In this document: positions 1 through 9,208 of the stretch, piece by piece | How positions within the stretch are numbered: position 1 is the first letter of the stretch | Layout of the letters: every line of letters starts with the position of its first letter | The notes under the pieces: generated by a model | Seen by the model: the letters and a program-made list of their open reading frames with translations, nothing else | Told to the model about the DNA's origin: nothing | Databases searched by the model: none | Position numbers and translations under genes: made by a program | Assembly: GCA_015689645.1 (NCBI GenBank) | Contig: WVSM01000009.1 | Location: 1 to 64,000, forward strand | Direction of reading: 5' to 3' | Source of the DNA: Rhodobacterales bacterium HKCCE4037 | Lineage (GTDB): Bacteria > Pseudomonadota > Alphaproteobacteria > Rhodobacterales > Rhodobacteraceae | Length of the DNA stretch: 64,000 nucleotides

Positions 1-352
1 GCTCCTCGTCGGCCCCGGTCTGCGCTGCGGCCGCCGCTTCCGCGCTGCTGTCCGCAGCCGGTGCGGCGCTGGCGACTCCTGCACTCACGCCGGTTGCCGC
101 GGCCCCTGCCGGTCCGGTCGATCCGGATGCCGCACCGCCGCCTGTCCCTGTCTGGGCCGGTCGCGATCCATCGTTGCACATCGTGATCGTCAGGATTGCC
201 CCGAGGATCAGCGTCACCAGGACCGCCATGAAGGCCCCCTGCATGAAGCTCCATCCCCCAAGGACCCACAACAGCACCGCCGCCAGGGTTCCCACCAATG
301 CGGAAATGCCCCAAGTCCAGGGCAGGCATGCCCCTCCGCCGGAATTGTTCAT
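1..352 (-). CDS. Small membrane protein of the nuo operon (partial, 3' end beyond window)
   Basis: The frame reads from an ATG at 352 to the window edge (117 codons, no stop) and begins MNNSGGGACLPW. Residues about 13-59 form two closely spaced hydrophobic segments (WGISALVGTLAAVLLWVLGG and a second ending LTITMC). The rest is an Ala/Gly/Ser/Thr-rich low-complexity tail that runs off the contig. It lies 141 bp downstream of nuoE on the same strand, where many Rhodobacterales nuo operons carry an uncharacterised small membrane protein between nuoE and nuoF. A G-rich ribosome-binding stretch (GGGGG) precedes the ATG. No catalytic motif is visible, so the function is unknown. A role in complex I assembly or stability is only an inference from position. 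Confidence 0.7.
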   Translation of the reverse strand, partial: MNNSGGGACLPWTWGISALVGTLAAVLLWVLGGWSFMQGAFMAVLVTLILGAILTITMCNDGSRPAQTGTGGGAASGSTGPAGAAATGVSAGVASAAPAADSSAEAAAAAQTGADEE

Positions 353-493
353 CGCAAAACCCCCAAGTCGTTCAACGTTTTTTGTCGAGTCTTCGAGGGA
401 TGCTAGCGCAGGATTCGGCCTCTGTCTCCCGCTGAGTCGCCAAATGCCCCACAGCGTGGCAGCACGACCGCGGTATCACCCGTTGCCGGGGGC

Positions 494-1708
494 TCAGCTT
501 TCGGTGCCGAGCTTCTTGGCCTGAGCGATCCAGTCGTCGCGTTCGATCCGGCCCTTGAACTTCAACCGTGCATCGACCCACGCCACCTCCGCAGGTCCCC
601 ACGCGGCGATCTGGTCGAAGTGGTAGAAGCCCATCTCGTTGAGCACACCTTCCAGCTTCGGCCCCACACCGCTGATCCGCTTGAGGTCGTCGGCTGTGCC
701 ATCACGCGGCCCGTCGAGCCGTTCGGGCGCCTGTTCCTCGACCGTGCCGCTGTCCGGGGACGCCGTGCCGGTCTTGTCAGATGCGGTGGCCTCTGCCGCC
801 TCACCCTTCGGATTGCGTTTCGACGGCGGCTTTGCACGCGACGCACCGGGTGCCTCCTGCTCGGTCACGCCGGTCTTGTCGGCGGGTTTGTCCTCGGCCG
901 GGCGCGGACCGGGGGTCTCGCCCTTGCCGGGCAAACCGCCCTTGTTCAGCATCGAATCCCGCTCGGCGTCGGGGATCGAAGGCTGGTTGCCGCGTCCGCC
1001 TGCGTCACCCCAGGGCGCCAGAAGCGGCACCTCCGTCCCGTCGATCCGCTTGAGGGTATCGCCGATGTCCTTCGCCAGCCGGACCGAGGCATTGACCTCG
1101 TCGCGACCGTTCTCGTGATCCTTGAGCGAGGTCAGACCGCCCGCAGGCTCAGACGCGTAGCGCCCGTTCTGCGGCCCCGGCGTCGGCACCTCGCCCTTGG
1201 CCATCGCGTCGATCAGGCCCGCGAAGCTCTCCGCCGTCAGGTCCTCGTAATAATCCTTGCCGATCTGGGCCATCGGCGCGTTGGCGCAGGCCCCGAGGCA
1301 CTCGACCTCTTCCCACGAGAACTTGCCATCGGCGCTCAACTCGTGGGCGCGCGGCGCGATCTTTTCCTTCGCCACGGCGACAAGGTCCTCGGCCCCGCAG
1401 ATCATGCACGACGTGGTACCGCAGATCTGGATATGCGCGACCGACCCCACCGGTTGAAGCTGGAACATGAAGTAGAAGGTCGCGACTTCCAGCGCCCGGA
1501 TATGGGCCATCCCCAGCATGTCGGCCACAGCCTCGATCGCCGGACGGGTCAGCCAGCCCTCCTGCTCCTGCGCACGCCACAGAAGCGGGATGATCGCGCT
1601 GGCGGCGCGGCCCTCGGGATACTTGGTGATCTGCGCCTCTGCCCAGGCCTGGTTGGCGGGCGTGAAGGCGAAGCTGTCCGGTTGCTCGGGATGCAGGCGT
1701 CGCAGCAT
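494..1708 (-). CDS. nuoE: NADH-quinone oxidoreductase subunit E with long C-terminal extension
   Basis: This is the 24-kDa subunit of the complex I NADH-dehydrogenase module (cytoplasmic arm), which carries the [2Fe-2S] cluster N1a. The thioredoxin-like domain fills about residues 20-175. The four ligands are visible: C96 and C101 in [11 protein letters not shown], and C137 and C141 in [11 protein letters not shown]. At 404 residues it is about twice the usual ~160-220. After residue ~190 there is a Pro/Glu/Lys/Ala-rich linker (about 230-335), then a compact C-terminal helix-hairpin-helix-like segment (about 341-400) with the motif [15 protein letters not shown]. Such tails occur in NuoE of other Rhodobacterales, and their role is unclear. 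It is followed by the small membrane protein and, presumably, nuoF outside the window. Confidence 0.96.
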   Translation of the reverse strand: MLRRLHPEQPDSFAFTPANQAWAEAQITKYPEGRAASAIIPLLWRAQEQEGWLTRPAIEAVADMLGMAHIRALEVATFYFMFQLQPVGSVAHIQICGTTSCMICGAEDLVAVAKEKIAPRAHELSADGKFSWEEVECLGACANAPMAQIGKDYYEDLTAESFAGLIDAMAKGEVPTPGPQNGRYASEPAGGLTSLKDHENGRDEVNASVRLAKDIGDTLKRIDGTEVPLLAPWGDAGGRGNQPSIPDAERDSMLNKGGLPGKGETPGPRPAEDKPADKTGVTEQEAPGASRAKPPSKRNPKGEAAEATASDKTGTASPDSGTVEEQAPERLDGPRDGTADDLKRISGVGPKLEGVLNEMGFYHFDQIAAWGPAEVAWVDARLKFKGRIERDDWIAQAKKLGTES

Positions 1709-1827
1709 GTGGGTATTCCCCTGGCGGTCGTATCAACGGTCCCGGGTTTCGCGCAAATGGCCGGGGATGTCCATGCGCGCTATGGCGCAGCCTGACATTC
1801 GGCCGCGTGCAGGCCCGGGCCCTCCGC

Positions 1828-2664
1828 CTAACGCGTCGCCTCGACCGCAGCCCGGCGCTCGTCACGACCCGCCGCGCACATTTCGTCGCTCAAGCGGGTG
1901 ATCGATCCACTGTCGCTGGGAAGGATACCGGCGTCCAACAAAGGCACGACCACGAATTCGAGCGTATTGTCCGCCCCAAGCTCCGCCATTCCGTCAAACG
2001 ACTCGGAAGCCGGGAGCGCGCACCCCTCTTGGCTCGCCAGCCATTCGACGTAGAGCACGCGCGTCGATACGGCCTCGGCGGTAAAAGGCATCCGGTTCAC
2101 CTCGGGAAGCTCGAGGATATCTGGCACTTGCGCGGCAAAACTTGCAATCACACCATCCTCCGCCCCACAGGCCCGCTGGTCGAGCAATAACCCCGGCAAC
2201 GAACCGACCCGGCGCACGAGGTTGACCACTTCTAGGTCGCGAAGATGGCCCACGATCACCTCACGCGGGCCGCGCGCTTCAATGAACGCATTCGCTTCGT
2301 CCTCGTGCAGCACGCATCCGGTGTCCCTGAGCCCGGTAAGGGTCGCGATCATTGTTTCGGGTGCATCGGGGAGTCCTGCCGTCTCAAGACACGAGCCGGT
2401 GACCACCACAAGCGCCTCGCCCTGCAGCTGCAACAACCCGGCGCTAAATAATTCTTGCGCCGCCGCTGCGATCTGTTCCCCGTCGAGACCCGACAAGCGG
2501 CGCGCCTCCATTTCCTGCGGGCCGGGTGAAATGCTGCATCCCATCTGCTCCATCGCCGCCGAAAGGACAGTTGCATCGGGCGAGAGGTCGGACTGGGCCA
2601 GAACCGGGGCGCCCATCGGGGCGGCAGCGAGGGAAGAAAGGGCAAAAGCGCGAATAATTTTCAT
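1828..2664 (-). CDS. Secreted protein with three Cys-pair modules (uncharacterised)
   Basis: 278 aa. The N-terminal signal peptide has a hydrophobic stretch ending in PVLAQ and an Ala-X-Ala-like cleavage site near residue 23, so a periplasmic location is likely. The mature part consists of three related modules, each with one Cys near its start and one near its end: C43/C92, C117/C166 and C215/C263, i.e. spacings of 49, 49 and 48 residues. The first Cys always follows Gly (MGCSI, TGCVLHED, EGCALPA). The protein in the gene at 3068-3394 is a single copy of the same module with the same spacing. The start is supported by a GGAG box just upstream. It lies between nuoD and nuoE but behind a terminator hairpin, so it may be expressed separately from nuoABCD. 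I do not recognise the family, and no catalytic motif is seen. Confidence 0.85.
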   Translation of the reverse strand: MKIIRAFALSSLAAAPMGAPVLAQSDLSPDATVLSAAMEQMGCSISPGPQEMEARRLSGLDGEQIAAAAQELFSAGLLQLQGEALVVVTGSCLETAGLPDAPETMIATLTGLRDTGCVLHEDEANAFIEARGPREVIVGHLRDLEVVNLVRRVGSLPGLLLDQRACGAEDGVIASFAAQVPDILELPEVNRMPFTAEAVSTRVLYVEWLASQEGCALPASESFDGMAELGADNTLEFVVVPLLDAGILPSDSGSITRLSDEMCAAGRDERRAAVEATR

Positions 2665-2720
2665 GGAAACTCCGTTGGTTATGGCCAGACGCTAACCGCC
2701 AACGCAGATCATGGGTAGTG

Positions 2721-2769
2721 CAAAACAAAGAAGGGCGCCTTTCCTGCACGATGTCAGGAAAGACGCCCT
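2721..2769 (-). terminator. Rho-independent terminator
   Basis: An inverted repeat pairs 2732-2746 with 2755-2769 (15-bp arms, one C/A mismatch, 8-nt loop). On the minus strand it is followed by a T-rich stretch (CTTTGTTTTG). It ends the transcript carrying the 53-aa gene at 2815-2976 and separates it from the next gene. Confidence 0.8.
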
Positions 2770-2814
2770 CGCCCGGACCGGACCCCTTCTTTCCGCCGGG
2801 CTAACCTTGGACGT

Positions 2815-2976
2815 TCAGCGCCAGGGGGATTGGGCGGGACGCCAGTTCGACGGATCGGAGGTGACGCGCCCCCCGGCCTGCATCCGGGCGATGACACGCT
2901 CGGCCCGCGCGACGCAGGCGTCGGCAGCAGGGAGGTCGGAGGAAAGGGTGCGGGCGGTGGGCAGCAGCGGGCGCAT
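2815..2976 (-). CDS. 53-aa hypothetical protein of the nuoD-nuoE interval
   Basis: This short frame begins ATG CGC CCG CTG at 2976 and stops at TGA 2817-2815, giving a 53-residue product (MRPLLPTARTLSS... ending NWRPAQSPWR). It is preceded by a GGAG box about seven bases upstream of the ATG and followed directly by a strong terminator, which supports a real transcript end. The product is basic and contains one Cys (C21) and a predicted amphipathic stretch (VARAERVIARMQAGG). It has no signal peptide or membrane segment. Short unnamed proteins are known in this interval in related Rhodobacterales, but I cannot name the family. Competing frames on the same strand lack a ribosome-binding site. 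Confidence 0.55.
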   Translation of the reverse strand: MRPLLPTARTLSSDLPAADACVARAERVIARMQAGGRVTSDPSNWRPAQSPWR

Positions 2977-3067
2977 CGGGGGGCTCCAATCGTTTCAGGT
3001 GTGTCACGAGTTCGTGAGACCAAATTGACGATTGGGGCCCTCTGTCACAACGGAGGGAATCCGTAGC

Positions 3068-3394
3068 TTACTCGGTCTGGACCGCGCCGGTTTCCGCCGA
3101 CCCATCGAGGCACAGCCCCCAGTTCACCAGCGTCAGCGTGCCCTCCCCCGAGGGCCGCAGGAACCCGGTCTGCATCAGCGGCACCGCCATTTGCGGAAAG
3201 ATCGCGCTGTCCACGCCGATCCCCTCCATCACCTCGTTCACGTCGTCCTGGTGCAACACGCAGCCCCGCTCGGCTATGGCCTGCGCCAGCGGGTAGCCGG
3301 GGTGATCTTCGGGCGTCGCGGCCTGGCCATGGGCCATGGACGCTGCGAGGAGGCCCGCCGGGCCGAGGAGAGACAGGAAAAGGGCGTTGCGCAT
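3068..3394 (-). CDS. Secreted single Cys-pair module protein (uncharacterised)
   Basis: 108 aa from the ATG at 3394. I preferred this start over an upstream in-frame start because an AAAGGA box lies about ten bases before it and the signal peptide then begins MRNALFLSLL. The signal sequence ends near AHGQA (about residue 25). The mature part is one module with C45 and C95, 50 residues apart. The motif GCVLHQDDVNE closely matches GCVLHEDEANA in module two of the protein at 1828-2664. The two Cys probably form a disulfide in the periplasm (inference). It is downstream of nuoD but behind a terminator. Function is unknown. Confidence 0.8.
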   Translation of the reverse strand: MRNALFLSLLGPAGLLAASMAHGQAATPEDHPGYPLAQAIAERGCVLHQDDVNEVMEGIGVDSAIFPQMAVPLMQTGFLRPSGEGTLTLVNWGLCLDGSAETGAVQTE

Positions 3395-3435
3395 GATCTG
3401 GGGTCCTTTGAACACGTTTCCCGATGCCTAGCATA

Positions 3436-3464
3436 AAGAAAAAGCCCGCCGAACGGCAGGCTTT
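3436..3464 (-). terminator. Rho-independent terminator after nuoD
   Basis: On the minus strand the arms AAAGCCTGCC and GGCGGGCTTT close on a GTTC-type loop (3441-3464), followed by TTTTTCTTT. It lies about 30 bp past the nuoD stop codon, so a nuoABCD transcript can end here, separate from nuoE onwards. Confidence 0.85.
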
Positions 3465-3493
3465 CCATAGGGTTACGGCTTTGTGATCGGACC

Positions 3494-4735
3494 CTACCGG
3501 TCCACTTCCCCGAACACGATGTCGAGCGACCCCAGAATCGCGGAAACATCCGCCAGCTGGTGGCCCTTGCACAGGTGATCCATCGCCTGAAGATGCGGGA
3601 AGCCCGGCGCGCGCAGCTTGGCGCGGTAGGGTTTGTTGGTGCCGTCCGCCACGAGGTAGACGCCGAATTCGCCCTTGGGCGCTTCCACGGCGGCATAGAC
3701 CTCGCCCTTCGGCACGTGAAAGCCCTCGGTATAGAGCTTGAAGTGATGGATCAGCGCTTCCATCGACGTCTTCATGTCGCCGCGTGTCGGCGGGGTCATC
3801 TTGCCCCGCGCCATCACGTCACCCTGGTTTTGGGGCATCCGCAGCTTTTCGCAGGCCTGCTTGATGATCTTCTGGCTCTCGCGCATCTCGGCCATGCGGC
3901 AGAGGTAGCGGTCATAGCAATCGCCGTTCTTGCCTACGGGTATCTTGAACTCGAACTCGTCGTAGCATTCGTATGGCTGCGCGCGCCGCAGGTCCCATGC
4001 GAACCCGCTGCCCCGCACCATTACACCCGAAAACGCCCAGTTCTGGATGTCTTCCTCGGTGACGATGCCGATATCGGCGTTGCGCTGCTTGAAGATGCGG
4101 TTTTCCGTCAGAAGCGTGTCGATGTCATCGAGCGCCTTCGGAAACGCATCCGCCCATGCGTCGATATCGTCGATCAGCTCCGGCGGCAGGTCCTGGTGCA
4201 CGCCACCGGGCCGGAAATAAGCCGCGTGAAGGCGCGCGCCCGAGGCCCGCTCGTAGAAGATCATCAGCTTCTCGCGCTCCTCGAAGCCCCAGAGCGGCGG
4301 GGTCAGCGCGCCCACGTCCAGCGCCTGCGTGGTGACGTTCAGCAGGTGGTTCAGGATGCGCCCGATCTCGCAGTACAGCACCCGGATCAGCTGCGCGCGG
4401 CGCGGCACCTCGGTGCCGGTCAGCCGCTCGATGGCAAGGCACCAGGCATGCTCCTGGTTCATCGTGCCCACGTAATCCAGCCGGTCGAAATACGGCAGGT
4501 TCTGGAGATACGTGCGGCTCTCCATCAGCTTCTCGGTGCCGCGATGGAGCAGCCCGATGTGCGGGTCGCAGCGTTCGCAGATCTCGCCGTCCAGTTCCAG
4601 CACCAGGCGCAGCACACCGTGCGCCGCGGGGTGCTGAGGCCCGAAGTTCAGGTTGAAGTTGCGGATCTTCTGCTCACCGGTCTGGTAGTCGGTCGAACCG
4701 TCGTCATAGGTATTGGTGCGGATATCGCCGTCCAT
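3494..4735 (-). CDS. nuoD: NADH-quinone oxidoreductase subunit D
   Basis: This is the 49-kDa subunit of complex I. Together with NuoB and NuoC it forms the hydrogenase-like connecting module and the quinone pocket. 413 aa from the ATG at 4735; an in-frame GTG sits one codon upstream. Family signatures are clear: [21 protein letters not shown] near the N-terminus with the quinone-site His residues, then [24 protein letters not shown], and a C-terminal [12 protein letters not shown]. The start overlaps the nuoC stop (TGATG arrangement), indicating translational coupling. Full length for the family. Confidence 0.98.
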   Translation of the reverse strand: MDGDIRTNTYDDGSTDYQTGEQKIRNFNLNFGPQHPAAHGVLRLVLELDGEICERCDPHIGLLHRGTEKLMESRTYLQNLPYFDRLDYVGTMNQEHAWCLAIERLTGTEVPRRAQLIRVLYCEIGRILNHLLNVTTQALDVGALTPPLWGFEEREKLMIFYERASGARLHAAYFRPGGVHQDLPPELIDDIDAWADAFPKALDDIDTLLTENRIFKQRNADIGIVTEEDIQNWAFSGVMVRGSGFAWDLRRAQPYECYDEFEFKIPVGKNGDCYDRYLCRMAEMRESQKIIKQACEKLRMPQNQGDVMARGKMTPPTRGDMKTSMEALIHHFKLYTEGFHVPKGEVYAAVEAPKGEFGVYLVADGTNKPYRAKLRAPGFPHLQAMDHLCKGHQLADVSAILGSLDIVFGEVDR

Positions 4736-5346
4736 CACGCCTTCTCCTCCGCCTTCTCGTCACCCGGAAGCACGTATTGCGCGCCTTCCCACGGGCTCAT
4801 GAAATCGAACTGGCGGTATTCCTGAACCAGCTTCACCGGCTCGTAGACCACGCGCTTGAGCTCTTCGTCGTAGCGCACTTCCGTGTAGCCGGTCGTCGGG
4901 AAATCCTTGCGCAGGGGATGGCCGCGGAACCCGTAATCGGTCAGCAGGCGGCGCAAGTCGTCATGTCCGGTGAACAGGATGCCGAACATGTCGTAGATCT
5001 CGCGCTCGTACCATCCGGCACTGGAATGCACCGCGGTGATAGACGACATCACCTCGTCCTCGCGGATCGCCACCCGCAGCCGCACGCGGTGGTTCTGGTA
5101 CATGCTCAGGAAGTGATAGACCACGTCGAACCGCCGGTCGCGGCTCGGATAATCCACCGCCGTGATGTCCACGAGGGTCGAGAACTGGCAGGTCCGGTCG
5201 GTCTTCAGGAATTCCACGAAATCCACGATCTGCGCCGGGGCGACGTCCACCGTCAACTCGCCGACCGCGTTGATCTCGGTCGACAGCACCGCGTCCGAGC
5301 GCTTCTCGGACAGGTAATCGGCCAGCTCTTGCAGGGCTTCACTCAT
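4735..5346 (-). CDS. nuoC: NADH-quinone oxidoreductase subunit C
   Basis: This is the 30-kDa subunit of the complex I connecting fragment. 203 aa starting [18 protein letters not shown] at the ATG at 5346. The family signature is present ([12 protein letters not shown]-like [19 protein letters not shown], then [32 protein letters not shown] and GHPLRKDFP). A longer frame upstream would run into an Arg/Cys-rich translation of the nuoB-nuoC junction and is rejected. It sits 13 bp after nuoB and overlaps the nuoD start by one base, so nuoBCD are one translation-coupled unit. Confidence 0.98.
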   Translation of the reverse strand: MSEALQELADYLSEKRSDAVLSTEINAVGELTVDVAPAQIVDFVEFLKTDRTCQFSTLVDITAVDYPSRDRRFDVVYHFLSMYQNHRVRLRVAIREDEVMSSITAVHSSAGWYEREIYDMFGILFTGHDDLRRLLTDYGFRGHPLRKDFPTTGYTEVRYDEELKRVVYEPVKLVQEYRQFDFMSPWEGAQYVLPGDEKAEEKA

Positions 5347-5359
5347 GATCGCAGGTTCC

Positions 5360-5905
<546 letters not shown>

Positions 5906-6012
5906 TCATCTGGTCCTGTGCCTCCAGATACGTCTGGGGGCGGCAAGGGTCAACGTCATCCGCGCCGATTGCCACAAGGGGTCGCAGGGGCGCGGAACTC
6001 CTCAAGGTCTTT

Positions 6013-6960
6013 TCAGGGCACGATGTCCATCGCCGTGACAAGCGGCCCGGCCGTGTAGCAGAAGTTGTAGCCGACGTCCGGGCAACGCTCGTCGCCGCGC
6101 AGGCTGTCGGTGACGATCCCCCAGACGTAAGGCGCGCCCTCATGCCAGCCGATGATCGGCGAGCCGGAGCTGCCCGCGCCCGCGTCGCAATCGTAGCGGG
6201 CGACCAGCCATTCATCGCCCTCCTGCGCCAGGCGGCCGTAGATCTCGCCAGCCGCGTCCAGCGCCGAGGCCGAGGGCGGCACGCCCCGGTAGCCACAGGT
6301 CTGGGCGATGAAACCATCGGTGGCGAAATTGTCCGTGGCCCCGCTGACGTTCAGAACCGGGTAATGCTCGTCCAACGTGATCTGTTCCGCCGTCGCGATG
6401 GGCAGGGGGCGGGCACCTTCGGGCACATGCTCCAGCCGGACCACCACCCAGTCGGTGCGGGTGATGCCGACCGACAGGTGATTGCTCAGCGCCTCCGGCA
6501 CCCGGAACGGCCCGGCCTTCAGGCGCGTGACGTCCATCCGCACGCGATCCCCCGTGGTGCTCACGGCGACGCAGCCGGCATTCCGGGGGCGCGGGCGCCC
6601 ATTGTCTTCGAGGAAGACATGGGCGGCACTCAGCATCCGGTCGCCGTCGCCGATCAGCACGCCGCCCCCCGCGGCGCTGCCGTCGCACGAGATGCGGACG
6701 ACCGCGGCAACGGCCTCTTCCCAGCCGGGGAAGGCGTCGGGATCGTCGGGGGCGAACTCGGCCAGGGGCACCCTGTCCTCGCGCCCGATGACACCGGCAA
6801 GCGGCGGGACCTCGCGTTTGTCCGGTGGGGGCAGGGTGTAGCCGCCGGCCCCGGCATTCAGGGCGAGCCAGCCGCCACAGCCGATGGCCGCGCAAATGGC
6901 CAGCGGCTTCACAAGGGACGGGCGCGGGGCCGGCAACGGCGGTGGTTTAGACCCGGTCAT
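6013..6960 (-). CDS. Membrane-anchored trypsin-like serine protease inside the nuo operon
   Basis: 315 aa. The Pro-rich cytoplasmic N-terminus is followed by a single hydrophobic segment (about residues 19-40, PLAICAAIGCGGWLALNAGAGG), probably an uncleaved anchor or signal sequence. The trypsin fold covers about residues 85-310. The triad is readable: H114 in LSAAHVF, D170 in RTDWVVVRL, and S265 in the motif GSSGSP (GDSGGP equivalent). Several Cys could form disulfides, which fits the periplasm. It sits between nuoA and nuoB on the same strand, with a CtrA-like box and a 14-bp palindrome in the gap before it. The substrate is unknown; a link to complex I is only positional. Confidence 0.85.
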   Translation of the reverse strand: MTGSKPPPLPAPRPSLVKPLAICAAIGCGGWLALNAGAGGYTLPPPDKREVPPLAGVIGREDRVPLAEFAPDDPDAFPGWEEAVAAVVRISCDGSAAGGGVLIGDGDRMLSAAHVFLEDNGRPRPRNAGCVAVSTTGDRVRMDVTRLKAGPFRVPEALSNHLSVGITRTDWVVVRLEHVPEGARPLPIATAEQITLDEHYPVLNVSGATDNFATDGFIAQTCGYRGVPPSASALDAAGEIYGRLAQEGDEWLVARYDCDAGAGSSGSPIIGWHEGAPYVWGIVTDSLRGDERCPDVGYNFCYTAGPLVTAMDIVP

Positions 6961-6976
6961 ACGGCACGTTTCCGGG

Positions 6977-6991
6977 TTAAATTTCGATTAA
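6977..6991. promoter_or_regulatory. CtrA-like box TTAA-N7-TTAA
   Basis: The sequence TTAAATTTCGATTAA fits the CtrA consensus TTAA-N7-TTAA(C) on both strands (next base C on plus; CC on minus). It lies 17 bp upstream of the protease ATG at 6960. CtrA is the alphaproteobacterial cell-cycle/motility response regulator; binding here is inferred from sequence only. Confidence 0.5.
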
Positions 6992-7034
6992 CGAGGCTGG
7001 GATTTTCTTTCAGTATCAGGCGCTTGACCCGATT

Positions 7035-7048
7035 GTGCAAGCTTGCAC
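7035..7048. promoter_or_regulatory. 14-bp perfect palindrome GTGCAAGCTTGCAC
   Basis: It lies 5 bp past the nuoA stop codon. A near-identical site (TGTGCAACCTTGCACA, 63647-63662) lies just past the thyX stop. There is no T-run, so it is more like an operator or short repeat than a terminator. Confidence 0.4.
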
Positions 7049-7053
7049 GGGCC

Positions 7054-7419
7054 TCACTCCCACTCAAGCGCGCCCTTCTTCCACTCGTAGGCGAAGCCGA
7101 TGGTCAGCACGGCGAGGAAGACCATCATCGACCAGAACGCCACGTCGCTGAGGCCCGGGAAGGCCGTGGCCCAGGGGAAGAGGAAGGCGATCTCGAGGTC
7201 GAAGATGATGAACAGGATCGAGACGAGGTAGAACCGCACGTCGAATTTCATCCGCGCATCGTCGAACGCGTTGAACCCGCATTCATAGGCGCTGACCTTC
7301 TCCGGATCCGGATTGCTCACCGCCAGCACAACCGCCGCCAGAAGCAACACGAGGCCAAGCCCCACGGCAATCGCCAGGAAGATCAGGATCGGGGCGTAGT
7401 TCGACAGAAGCTCGGTCAT
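7054..7419 (-). CDS. nuoA: NADH-quinone oxidoreductase subunit A
   Basis: This is the small membrane subunit of the complex I proton-pumping arm, next to the quinone site. 121 aa with three hydrophobic helices (about residues 8-30, 62-84 and 90-112). Family signatures are present: [20 protein letters not shown], with the conserved loop Cys (ND3 loop), and [12 protein letters not shown]. It is the first gene of the nuo operon, and a sigma70-like promoter lies 28-56 bp upstream of the ATG. Confidence 0.98.
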   Translation of the reverse strand: MTELLSNYAPILIFLAIAVGLGLVLLLAAVVLAVSNPDPEKVSAYECGFNAFDDARMKFDVRFYLVSILFIIFDLEIAFLFPWATAFPGLSDVAFWSMMVFLAVLTIGFAYEWKKGALEWE

Positions 7420-7446
7420 CGGGGCCTCGTTGGTCCGGTCCCCCGT

Positions 7447-7475
7447 GGTCTATTCCGCCGCCGCGCCGCGGTCAA
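7447..7475 (-). promoter_or_regulatory. Candidate sigma70 promoter of the nuo operon
   Basis: On the minus strand TTGACC (7475-7470), a 17-bp spacer and TAGACC (7452-7447) give a plausible -35/-10 pair. A start site would fall about 20 bp before the nuoA ATG. It is placed between the ligase stop and nuoA, where the operon promoter is expected. Confidence 0.45.
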
Positions 7476-7524
7476 CGGCGCCGCCTGCGTCAAAGCGGCC
7501 CCGTCGAAAGGTCACGTCGCGCAG

Positions 7525-9069
7525 TCAAAGCACCTCCCGCAACTCCCGCCGCAGGATTTTTCCACTGGCGCTCTTCGGGACACTGTCGACGAAACGGTAC
7601 TCGCCGGGCCGCTTGTAACTGGCCAGGCACCCCTCGCAATGGGCGCGGATCGCGGCTTCCTCGACCGTGCCGTCGGTCACGACGAAGGCCACCGGCACCT
7701 CGCCCGCCTCCGCGTCGGCCTTTCCGATCACCGCGGCGTCGCTGATCCCGTCCATCGCGCAAAGCGCCGCCTCGACCTCGGCAGGCGCCACCTGGAAGCC
7801 CTTGTACTTGATGAGCTCCTTCAGTCGGTCGCGGATGTACATGAAGCCGTCCTCGTCGATCTCGGCGAGATCCCCGGTGCGCAGCCATCCGTCCCCGGTC
7901 TTGCTCTCGGCAGTCGCGTCGGGATTGTTGAGGTAGCCCTTCATCACCTGCGGCCCGCGGATCCACAGCTCCCCCTCCATGCCCGAAGGCAGGTCTTCCA
8001 GCGTTTCCGGGTCCACGATCCGGCATTCCGTCGACGGCACCGCCTGCCCGCTCGATCCGTGCCGGATGTTGCCACCGCAAGTCATGTGGCTGATCGGGCT
8101 GAGTTCCGTCATCCCGTACCCCTGCACGGAATTGGCGCCGAACCGCGTGCCGACAGCCGCCTCGATCTCCGCGCCGAGCGGTGCCGCGCCCGAGAAGATT
8201 TCCTTGACCGAGGACACATCGAACTGCGCCACCAGCGGATGCTTGGCCAGCGCCAGCGCCACCGGCGGCACGATGTAGAGCCGCGTCGCCTGATGCTGCT
8301 CGATCAGCTTCAGGTACATCTCAAGGTCGAAGCGCGGCATCGTCACGATCTTCGCGCGCTGGTTCAGGAACAGGTTCATCAGCACGGTCATGCCGTAGAT
8401 GTGGAAGAACGGCAGGAAGGCGATGGTCACGTCGCCCTCCTCGATCTCGGCAACCGCCGCCGACTGGGTGATGTTGGCTACGAGGTTGCGATGGGTCAGC
8501 ATCACGCCCTTTGGCCGCCCGGTCGTGCCGCTGGAATAGGGCAGCACCACCACGTGCTCGGCCACGTCAACCGGCGCCTGCTCGGGCAGTTCCGCGCCCA
8601 TCAGGTCGGCCAGCGACAGCGCATGGTCGTCGCCGTCGATCACCACGAGGTCGCGGCAGCCGGTCCCTTCCATCGCTTCGCGCGCGACATCGGCGAACAT
8701 CGAGATCGTCACTAGCATCTGCGCGTCCGCATCCTGCAGCTGGTGACGGATTTCCGGGGCCGTGTAGGTCGGGTTGATCGTCGTGACCGTTCCGCCGCCC
8801 CAGGCGACGCCGTGGAAGACGATCGGATATTCCGGCAGGTTCGGAGCCAGCAGCGCAATTGTTCCGCCGGGAAGCACACCACGTTCGGTCAGGCCGCCCG
8901 CGAGCCGCTTGATCTGCGAAATCATCGCGCCGGCCGTCACTTCGCGGCCCGTCGGCCCGTCGATCATCGCGACGTCATCGGCGCGCCCCTCGAAGCCCTC
9001 GAACAGCTTTTGCGTGACCGAGATCGCAGGAATTTCGACCGTTCCGTGACGGCTTTCGAATATCGCCAT
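7525..9069 (-). CDS. AMP-dependent acyl-CoA synthetase / 4-coumarate-CoA ligase family
   Basis: 514 aa ANL-superfamily adenylating enzyme that activates a carboxylic acid with ATP and CoA. Motifs in order: the P-loop-like YSSGTTGRPKGVMLTH (about residues 175-190), GYGMTELSP (about 320), WLRTGDLAEIDEDG with the adenylate-binding Asp (about 395), and the C-terminal PKSASGKILRREL with the catalytic Lys. The arrangement fits the 4-coumarate-CoA ligase subgroup, but the substrate cannot be fixed from sequence. It is the last minus-strand gene before nuoA, 139 bp downstream of the leucine-degradation genes. It might supply an acyl-CoA for beta-oxidation or act on an aromatic acid. Confidence 0.88.
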   Translation of the reverse strand: MAIFESRHGTVEIPAISVTQKLFEGFEGRADDVAMIDGPTGREVTAGAMISQIKRLAGGLTERGVLPGGTIALLAPNLPEYPIVFHGVAWGGGTVTTINPTYTAPEIRHQLQDADAQMLVTISMFADVAREAMEGTGCRDLVVIDGDDHALSLADLMGAELPEQAPVDVAEHVVVLPYSSGTTGRPKGVMLTHRNLVANITQSAAVAEIEEGDVTIAFLPFFHIYGMTVLMNLFLNQRAKIVTMPRFDLEMYLKLIEQHQATRLYIVPPVALALAKHPLVAQFDVSSVKEIFSGAAPLGAEIEAAVGTRFGANSVQGYGMTELSPISHMTCGGNIRHGSSGQAVPSTECRIVDPETLEDLPSGMEGELWIRGPQVMKGYLNNPDATAESKTGDGWLRTGDLAEIDEDGFMYIRDRLKELIKYKGFQVAPAEVEAALCAMDGISDAAVIGKADAEAGEVPVAFVVTDGTVEEAAIRAHCEGCLASYKRPGEYRFVDSVPKSASGKILRRELREVL

Positions 9070-9208
9070 GATGTCCTCCCTAGACCCAGCCTCTACCTTG
9101 GGCCGTGGCCGACAGGATCACGGAGAACCCCCCACGATGTCTAGCGCAAATGCGGGACGGCGGGAGGGGCGATGCGCCATGGCGCGAGCGCCTCGCCGCC
9201 GCCCCTTG

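Noticed and set aside
6142-8715. An 857-codon plus-strand open frame across the protease, nuoA and ligase
   Set aside because: It is antisense to three well-supported genes, with low-complexity Arg/His/Gly-rich translation and no ribosome-binding site.
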